A program made the position numbers and the translations under genes. A stretch of DNA of 64,000 nucleotides from Nocardia alba NBRC 108234 (GTDB lineage: Bacteria; Actinomycetota; Actinomycetes; Mycobacteriales; Mycobacteriaceae). Location: assembly GCF_001612665.1 (NCBI RefSeq), contig NZ_BDAX01000023.1, positions 158,850-222,849 of the forward strand, written 5' to 3'. A model generated the notes under the pieces. That model was given only the letters and a program-made list of their open reading frames with translations, searched no databases and was not told where the DNA came from. Below are positions 58,862-64,000 of this stretch, in pieces; position 1 is the stretch's first letter, and every line of letters starts with the position of its first letter.

Positions 58862-60595
58862 ATGTTGATCTCCCTGCTGCGGACCTATCTGGCCCCGTAC
58901 CGCGCTCAGCTGGCGGGTGTCCTCGTTCTCCAGCTGATCTCGGTTATCGCGATGCTCTACCTGCCCAGTCTCAACGCCGACCTGATCGACGATGGCGTCA
59001 CCAAGGGCGATATCGGTTATATCTGGAACACCGGTCTGTGGATGCTCGCGGTGAGCTGCGTGCAGATCGTGGCATCGTCGGCATCGGTGTACTTCGGCGC
59101 GCAGGCGGCGATGGGCGCCGGTCGCGACATGCGCGGCGGCGTGCTGCACCGGGTGGAGACCTTCTCGGCCAGAGAGGTGGGGATGTTCGGCGCACCGTCG
59201 CTGATCACCCGCTCGACCAACGATATTCAGCAGGTTCAGCTGCTCATCGTCATGTCGGTGACCATCCTGGTGATGGCGCCGATCATGTGTATCGGCGGCG
59301 TCATCATGGCGCTGCGCGAGGATCTCGGGCTGTCGTGGTTGCTGCTGATCGCGGTGCCCGCCCTCGCGCTGTCCATGGGCACGATCGTGGCCAGGATGGT
59401 GCCCGGGTTCCGGCAGATGCAGGAACGCATCGATGGGGTCAACCGAGTGCTGCGCGAGCAGATCACCGGTATCAGGGTGGTGCGCGCGTTCGTGCGTGAG
59501 CGGCAGGAGATCTGGCGTTTCGGCACGGCCAACACCGCGCTCACCGACGCGTCTGTGCGCGTCGGCAAGCTCATGGCGCTGATGTTCCCGACCGTGATGT
59601 TGATCAGTAATCTCACCGCGGTCGGGGTGATCTGGTTCGGCGGTCACCACGTGAACAACGGCACCATGCAGATCGGTTCGCTCACCGCGATGCTGTCCTA
59701 CGTCATGCAGATCCTGATGGCCGTCATGATGGCTTCGTTCCTGGCGATGATGGCCCCGCGTGCGGCCGTCTCCGCCGATCGGATCGGCGGAGTGCTGGAG
59801 ACCGAGTCCTCGGTCCAGCCGCCGGGGTCGCCGCAGTCGTTCGCGGGTGACCAGGCCACCGTCGACATGCGGTTCGCGGAATTCGCTTTCCCCGGCGCGG
59901 AGAAGCCGGTGCTGCGCGGTATCCGGTTCCAGGTGGAACCCGGTTCCACCACCGCCATCGTCGGGTCGACCGGAGCCGGCAAGACCACGCTGCTCAACCT
60001 GATCCCGCGCCTGATCGACGTCACCGATGGCGCGGTCTACATCGGCGGCGCCGATGTGCGCCATCTAGACCTCGAACTCCTGCGAAATGGGATCGGACTG
60101 GTGCCGCAGAAGGCATACCTTTTCTCCGGCACCATCGCGACCAACCTGCGCTACGGCAAGCCCGACGCCACCGACGACGAGCTCTGGCACGCGCTCGAGG
60201 TCGCCCAGGCGGCCGATTTCGTGCGGGAGATGCCACAGGGGCTCGATACTCCGGTGGCCCAGGGTGGCACCACGGTGTCGGGCGGTCAGCGTCAGCGGCT
60301 GTGTATCGCCCGCGCGCTGGTCCGCAGACCACGAATCTTCCTGTTCGACGATTCGTTCTCCGCGCTCGATGTCGCCACCGACGCCCGGCTGCGCGCCGCG
60401 CTGAAGCCCGAGACCGCCGACGCGTCGGTGATCATCGTGGCCCAGCGGATTCAGACGATTCGCGACGCCGACCAGATCGTCGTCCTCGAAGACGGTGCGA
60501 TGGCCGGCATCGGAACCCACGACGAACTGATGCGGACCTGCTCGGAATACCGCGAGATCGTCGAGTCCCAGCTGAGTGTGGAGGAAGCCCGATGA
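58862..60595 (+). CDS. ABC exporter subunit, degenerate-ATPase partner
   Basis: A 577-residue half-transporter (Rv1273c-like, 582 residues). Walker A is GSTGAGKTT, the signature VSGGQRQR canonical, but Walker B is FLFDDSFSALD (Asp for the catalytic Glu) and the H-loop is VAQRIQT (Gln for His). It has the non-catalytic half pattern, as in the pair at 41261. It overlaps the partner by ATGA (60592-60595). DnaA boxes lie just upstream. Confidence 0.88.
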   Translation: MLISLLRTYLAPYRAQLAGVLVLQLISVIAMLYLPSLNADLIDDGVTKGDIGYIWNTGLWMLAVSCVQIVASSASVYFGAQAAMGAGRDMRGGVLHRVETFSAREVGMFGAPSLITRSTNDIQQVQLLIVMSVTILVMAPIMCIGGVIMALREDLGLSWLLLIAVPALALSMGTIVARMVPGFRQMQERIDGVNRVLREQITGIRVVRAFVRERQEIWRFGTANTALTDASVRVGKLMALMFPTVMLISNLTAVGVIWFGGHHVNNGTMQIGSLTAMLSYVMQILMAVMMASFLAMMAPRAAVSADRIGGVLETESSVQPPGSPQSFAGDQATVDMRFAEFAFPGAEKPVLRGIRFQVEPGSTTAIVGSTGAGKTTLLNLIPRLIDVTDGAVYIGGADVRHLDLELLRNGIGLVPQKAYLFSGTIATNLRYGKPDATDDELWHALEVAQAADFVREMPQGLDTPVAQGGTTVSGGQRQRLCIARALVRRPRIFLFDDSFSALDVATDARLRAALKPETADASVIIVAQRIQTIRDADQIVVLEDGAMAGIGTHDELMRTCSEYREIVESQLSVEEAR

Positions 60596-62499
60596 GGCCA
60601 GGTGGACCCGTACCCGGGGGCCCGCAATCCAAGGCCAAATCGTTCAAGCCGTCGCTGAAGCGACTGCTGAGCAGGCTGGCTCCCGAGAAGTTCACGGTCG
60701 CGGTGATCGTCGCGCTGGTGATCACCTCCGTGGTGCTCAATACGCTGGGTCCGTACCTGCTCGGTAAGGCGACGAACCTGGTGTTCGACGGCTTCGTCGG
60801 CAAGCAGCTCGCGCCCGGGCTCACCAAGGACCAGACCGTCGAATTGCTGCGCGACCAGGGCGAGAACACCCGCGCCGACATGCTCTCGGCGATGAACGTG
60901 ATCCCGGGAACCGGCATCGACTTCGAGGCTGTCGGGCACGTGCTGATGCTCGTGCTCGCGCTGTACGTGGCCGCCGCGGTGTTCGGTTGGCTGCAGGGCT
61001 ACCTGCTCAATATCGTCATCAACCAGACCGTGAAGCGGTTGCGCGACGAGGTGGAGCAGAAGCTGCACCGGCTGCCGCTGCGCTACTTCGACACCGCGCC
61101 GCGCGGTGACGTGCTCAGCCGCGTCACCAACGACGTCGACAATGTCTCGCAGAGCCTGCAGCAGACGATGAGCCAGCTGCTGGTCTCGGTGTTCTCCGTG
61201 ATCGGCATCCTGATCATGATGTTCTGGATCTCGCCGCTGCTGGCGCTGCTGGCGCTGCTCACGGTGCCCGCCGCGATCGTGGTCACCGCGCAGATCGCCA
61301 AGCGATCCAAGCCACACTTCGTCGACCAGTGGAGATACACCGGCGAGGTGAACTCCTCGGTGGAAGAGGCCTACACCGGCCACGAGATCATCACCGCGTT
61401 CGGCCGCGGCCGCGAGGTCGGCGAGGAGTTCGACAAGCGCAACGACAAGCTCTATAACGCGAGCTTCAAGGCACAGTTCATCTCCGGCCTGATCATGCCG
61501 GCCATCATGTTCCTCGGAAACGTGAACTTCGTGTTCATCGCGCTGGTCGGCGGGCTCCGAGTGGCCACCGGCAACCTGTCGCTCGGCGATGTGCAGGCGT
61601 TCATCCAGTACTCGCGCCAGTTCAGCCAGCCGCTCACCCAGATCGGCGCGATGGCGAACCTGCTCCAGTCCGGCGTCGCCTCGGCGGAACGGATCTTCGA
61701 GATCCTCGACGCCGAGGAACAGTCCCCCGACCCGGTGCTGGAGAACGCGCGCCCGGTGGATCGGGGACGGGTGGAGTTCGAAGCGGTGTCCTTCGGCTAC
61801 GACCCGGAAACGCCTGTCATCGAACGGCTTTCGCTGGTAGCCGATCCCGGCCATGTGGTCGCCATCGTCGGCCCCACCGGCGCGGGCAAGACCACGCTGG
61901 TGAACCTGCTGATGCGCTTCTACGAACTCGACGCGGGCACCATCGCGATCGACGACGTCGACATCACCACCATCACCCGCGATCACCTGCGCTCGCGCAT
62001 CGGCATGGTGCTGCAGGACACGTGGCTGTTCAAGGGCACCATCCGCGAGAACATCGCCTACGGCAACCCGACGGCGTCGGAAGCCGACATCCAGGCCGCG
62101 GCCACGGCGGCCTACGTCGACCGGTTCGTGCACGCGCTGCCCCACGGCTACGACACGATCATCGACGAGGAGGGCGGCGGGGTGAGCGCGGGCGAGAAGC
62201 AGCTCATCACGATCGCCCGCGCGTTCCTGGCCAAACCGTCGATCCTGATTCTGGACGAGGCGACCAGCTCGGTCGACACCCGTACCGAGTCGCTGGTCCA
62301 GCACGCCACCGCGGCCCTGCGCCGCGACCGCACCAGTTTCGTGATCGCGCATCGGCTTTCGACGATCCGTGACGCGGATCTGATCGTCGTGATGGACAAA
62401 GGTCGCATCGTCGAACACGGCACCCACGATCGGCTACTGGCCGAGCGCGGACCCTATTACAACCTGTACAACGCCCAGTTCGCGGCTGTATCTGATTGA
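60592..62499 (+). CDS. ABC exporter subunit, catalytic partner
   Basis: A 635-residue half-transporter (Rv1272c-like, 631 residues). It carries an extra loop between the first helices (about residues 60-110). Walker A is GPTGAGKTT, Walker B LILDEATSSVD and the H-loop VIAHRLST are canonical, while the signature VSAGEKQL is degenerate, complementing the partner at 58862. M. tuberculosis Rv1272c/Rv1273c has been linked to lipid or fatty-acid transport; that is not shown here. Confidence 0.89.
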   Translation: MRPGGPVPGGPQSKAKSFKPSLKRLLSRLAPEKFTVAVIVALVITSVVLNTLGPYLLGKATNLVFDGFVGKQLAPGLTKDQTVELLRDQGENTRADMLSAMNVIPGTGIDFEAVGHVLMLVLALYVAAAVFGWLQGYLLNIVINQTVKRLRDEVEQKLHRLPLRYFDTAPRGDVLSRVTNDVDNVSQSLQQTMSQLLVSVFSVIGILIMMFWISPLLALLALLTVPAAIVVTAQIAKRSKPHFVDQWRYTGEVNSSVEEAYTGHEIITAFGRGREVGEEFDKRNDKLYNASFKAQFISGLIMPAIMFLGNVNFVFIALVGGLRVATGNLSLGDVQAFIQYSRQFSQPLTQIGAMANLLQSGVASAERIFEILDAEEQSPDPVLENARPVDRGRVEFEAVSFGYDPETPVIERLSLVADPGHVVAIVGPTGAGKTTLVNLLMRFYELDAGTIAIDDVDITTITRDHLRSRIGMVLQDTWLFKGTIRENIAYGNPTASEADIQAAATAAYVDRFVHALPHGYDTIIDEEGGGVSAGEKQLITIARAFLAKPSILILDEATSSVDTRTESLVQHATAALRRDRTSFVIAHRLSTIRDADLIVVMDKGRIVEHGTHDRLLAERGPYYNLYNAQFAAVSD

Positions 62500-62515
62500 G
62501 CGCTGGCGCGCTCGA

Positions 62516-62608
62516 GTTCGCGCCCCTGGCGGTCCCGTCGATCAGGCACCGTTGCTTGCTCCTTCGTCGCCTACGCAACGGCGCCTGATCGACGGGACGG
62601 GCGCGAAC
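62516..62608. repeat. Dispersed hairpin element, copy C
   Basis: Outer arms GTTCGCGCCC (62516-62525) / GGGCGCGAAC (62599-62608) and an inner 24 bp stem (62532-62555 and 62575-62598, one mismatch) around a 19-base loop that again contains CTCCTTCGTCGC. The inner stem differs from copy A yet pairs almost perfectly. A short hairpin GCCGAC-TTC-GTCGGC follows, matching the GGCCAC-TGC-GTGGCC of copy A. It is in the 190 bp before tgt. Confidence 0.85.
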
Positions 62609-62689
62609 CGCCGACTTCGTCGGCGTCCCCTCCTCGGGGTCGGGGAGTGCGGCCCCGGGGGCGGTGCGCAGGGCTGGCACGATGGGGCG

Positions 62690-63943
62690 GTGGCTGATCG
62701 CAGCGAGTTCTCCTTCGAAGTAGGTACCCGTCTGGACGGGGGCAGGCACGGTCGGACCGGGGTGATCTCCACCCCGCACGGCGAGATCGCCACGCCCGCC
62801 TTCATTCCGGTGGGAACCAAGGCTTCGGTGAAGGCTGTGCTGCCGGAGACGATGCGCGAGATCGGGGCGCAGGCGCTGCTGGCCAACGCCTACCACCTGT
62901 ATCTGCAACCCGGCGCCGACGTTGTCGATGAGGCGGGTGGGCTCGGGAAGTTCATGAACTGGCCGGGGCCCACCTTCACCGACAGCGGGGGGTTCCAGGT
63001 CATGTCGCTGGGGGTGGGGTTCAAGAAGGTCCTCGCCATGGAGGCCGTGGATATTCGATCCGATCAGGTGATCGCGGCGGGCAAGGAGCGGCTGGCCACC
63101 GTCGATGACGACGGGGTCACCTTCCGTTCACACCTGGATGGATCGAAGCATCGATTCACACCCGAGGTGTCGATGGGCATCCAGCACGAACTCGGCGCGG
63201 ACATCATGTTCGCCTTCGACGAGCTGACCACCTTGATGAATACCCGTGGCTACCAGGAGAAGTCGCTGCAGCGCACGCACGAGTGGGCGCAGCGCTGCAT
63301 CGACGAACACGAACGGCTCACGGCGGTACGCGGGCATCGGCCGTATCAGGCGCTGTTCGCGGTGATCCAGGGCGCGCAGTACGAAGATCTGCGGCGCAAG
63401 GCTTGTCGTGAACTGGAGTCGATCCGGGGTGTGGGCGGAACGGAATTCGACGGATACGGCATCGGCGGAGCGCTCGAAAAGCACAACCTCGGCACTACTG
63501 TCGGATGGTGCTGTGATGAGCTGCCCGAGGCAAAACCACGCCACATGCTGGGGATCAGCGAGCCGGAGGACATGTTCACGGCGATCGAGAACGGGGCGGA
63601 TACGTTCGACTGCGTCAATCCCTCGCGGGTGGCGCGTAATGCCGCGATCTATGTCGACGAGGGCCGGTTCAACATCAACACCGCGCGGTTCCGTCGGGAC
63701 TTCACTCCTATCGACGAGGAGTGTGACTGCTATACCTGCGCGCACTACACCCGCGCGTATCTGCATCATCTGTTCAAGGCGAAGGAGATGCTTTCGGCGA
63801 CGTTGTGCACGATTCACAACGAGCGGTTCACGATTCGGCTCGTTGACCGCATCAGGGGCAGTATCGAGGGTGGGTACTTCGATGAGTTCAAGAAGGAGTT
63901 CTTGGGGCAGTGGCGAGGGCGGATCAAGGTGCCGGGGGAGTAG
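62690..63943 (+). CDS. tgt: tRNA-guanine transglycosylase Tgt
   Basis: A 417-residue enzyme inserting queuine-type 7-deazaguanines at position 34 of GUN tRNAs. The nucleobase pocket is TDSGGFQVMSL, the catalytic region FDCVNPSRVARN, and the zinc site CDCYTCAHYTRAYLHH (Cys, Cys, Cys, His). GTG 62690 fits the family start; an ATG at 62682 is out of frame. No queuosine synthesis genes are in the window, so queuine salvage or synthesis elsewhere is implied. The window ends 57 bp after the stop. Confidence 0.93.
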   Translation: MADRSEFSFEVGTRLDGGRHGRTGVISTPHGEIATPAFIPVGTKASVKAVLPETMREIGAQALLANAYHLYLQPGADVVDEAGGLGKFMNWPGPTFTDSGGFQVMSLGVGFKKVLAMEAVDIRSDQVIAAGKERLATVDDDGVTFRSHLDGSKHRFTPEVSMGIQHELGADIMFAFDELTTLMNTRGYQEKSLQRTHEWAQRCIDEHERLTAVRGHRPYQALFAVIQGAQYEDLRRKACRELESIRGVGGTEFDGYGIGGALEKHNLGTTVGWCCDELPEAKPRHMLGISEPEDMFTAIENGADTFDCVNPSRVARNAAIYVDEGRFNINTARFRRDFTPIDEECDCYTCAHYTRAYLHHLFKAKEMLSATLCTIHNERFTIRLVDRIRGSIEGGYFDEFKKEFLGQWRGRIKVPGE

Positions 63944-64000
63944 GCGATGGGGAGCGGGGAACTGAAGGGCTGGGTCGGGTACCAGGATCGGTAGTCCCAG

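Noticed and set aside
1..64000. CRISPR array, insertion sequence, prophage or replication origin
   Set aside because: No regularly spaced direct repeats, transposase, phage structural gene or dense DnaA box cluster was found; two isolated box pairs are not an origin.

Overview
The window is high-GC actinobacterial chromosome, most likely Nocardia or a close mycolic-acid relative such as Rhodococcus. The evidence is a set of cell-wall arabinogalactan genes specific to mycolata (dprE1, dprE2, glfT1, glfT2, the Wzm/Wzt exporter, the rhamnose genes rmlA, rmlB and rmlC, and two GtrA proteins), two MmpL-type transporters, a mycothiol-dependent enzyme family, and the proteasome activator Bpa. Gene content and partial order match the M. 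tuberculosis Rv3752c-Rv3809c region, although local order and strand have been rearranged.

Layout. 0-3.4 kb: decaprenyl-phosphoryl-arabinose epimerase pair dprE1-dprE2, a divergent GtrA gene and a PNPOx-like gene. 3.5-10 kb: a molybdopterin oxidoreductase, two hypotheticals, an XRE/DUF5753 regulator, and a divergent MarR/MFS pair. 10-29 kb: envelope core, with rmlC-rmlA, an esterase, a secreted glycine-zipper protein, rmlB, a DUF2142 protein with a GT2 transferase, GtrA, glfT2, a GNAT fusion protein, rsgA, then wzm-wzt-glfT1, bpa, a cysteine-desulfurase-like protein and a quinone reductase. 29-47.8 kb: four tRNA genes (Ser-UGA, Ser-GCU, Arg-ACG, Ser-CGA), a divergent HxlR/NmrA-type pair, a PRC-barrel stress protein, a bacterial nitric oxide synthase, the aromatic aminotransferase Pat, a phytase-like lipoprotein, a 42-residue membrane peptide, a Vsr/C5-methyltransferase pair, a heterodimeric ABC exporter, tyrA and tadA. 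47.8-52.3 kb: an accessory segment next to tRNA-Ser(CGA), made of poorly recognised genes, a frameshifted small gene, and a regulator/NUDIX pair; no integrase is present. 52.4-64 kb: two tandem MmpL paralogues with a divergent TetR gene, an Rrf2-type regulator, a second heterodimeric ABC exporter, and tgt. After tgt only 57 bases remain, with nothing recognisable.

The main theme is synthesis and export of the arabinogalactan layer. RmlA, RmlB and RmlC supply dTDP-rhamnose for the linker, GlfT1 and GlfT2 build the galactan, Wzm/Wzt translocates the lipid-linked polymer, DprE1/DprE2 supply decaprenyl-phosphoryl-arabinose, and GtrA-type proteins probably help move lipid-linked sugars.

The least explained signals are: (1) a dispersed 90-130 bp hairpin element present three times between genes (17.6, 26.2 and 62.5 kb), with a conserved loop and compensatory changes in its stems; (2) two intergenic sites with paired DnaA boxes at the same 18 bp spacing; (3) the accessory segment with a D...ExK nuclease-like coiled-coil protein; (4) several strong palindromic operator candidates.
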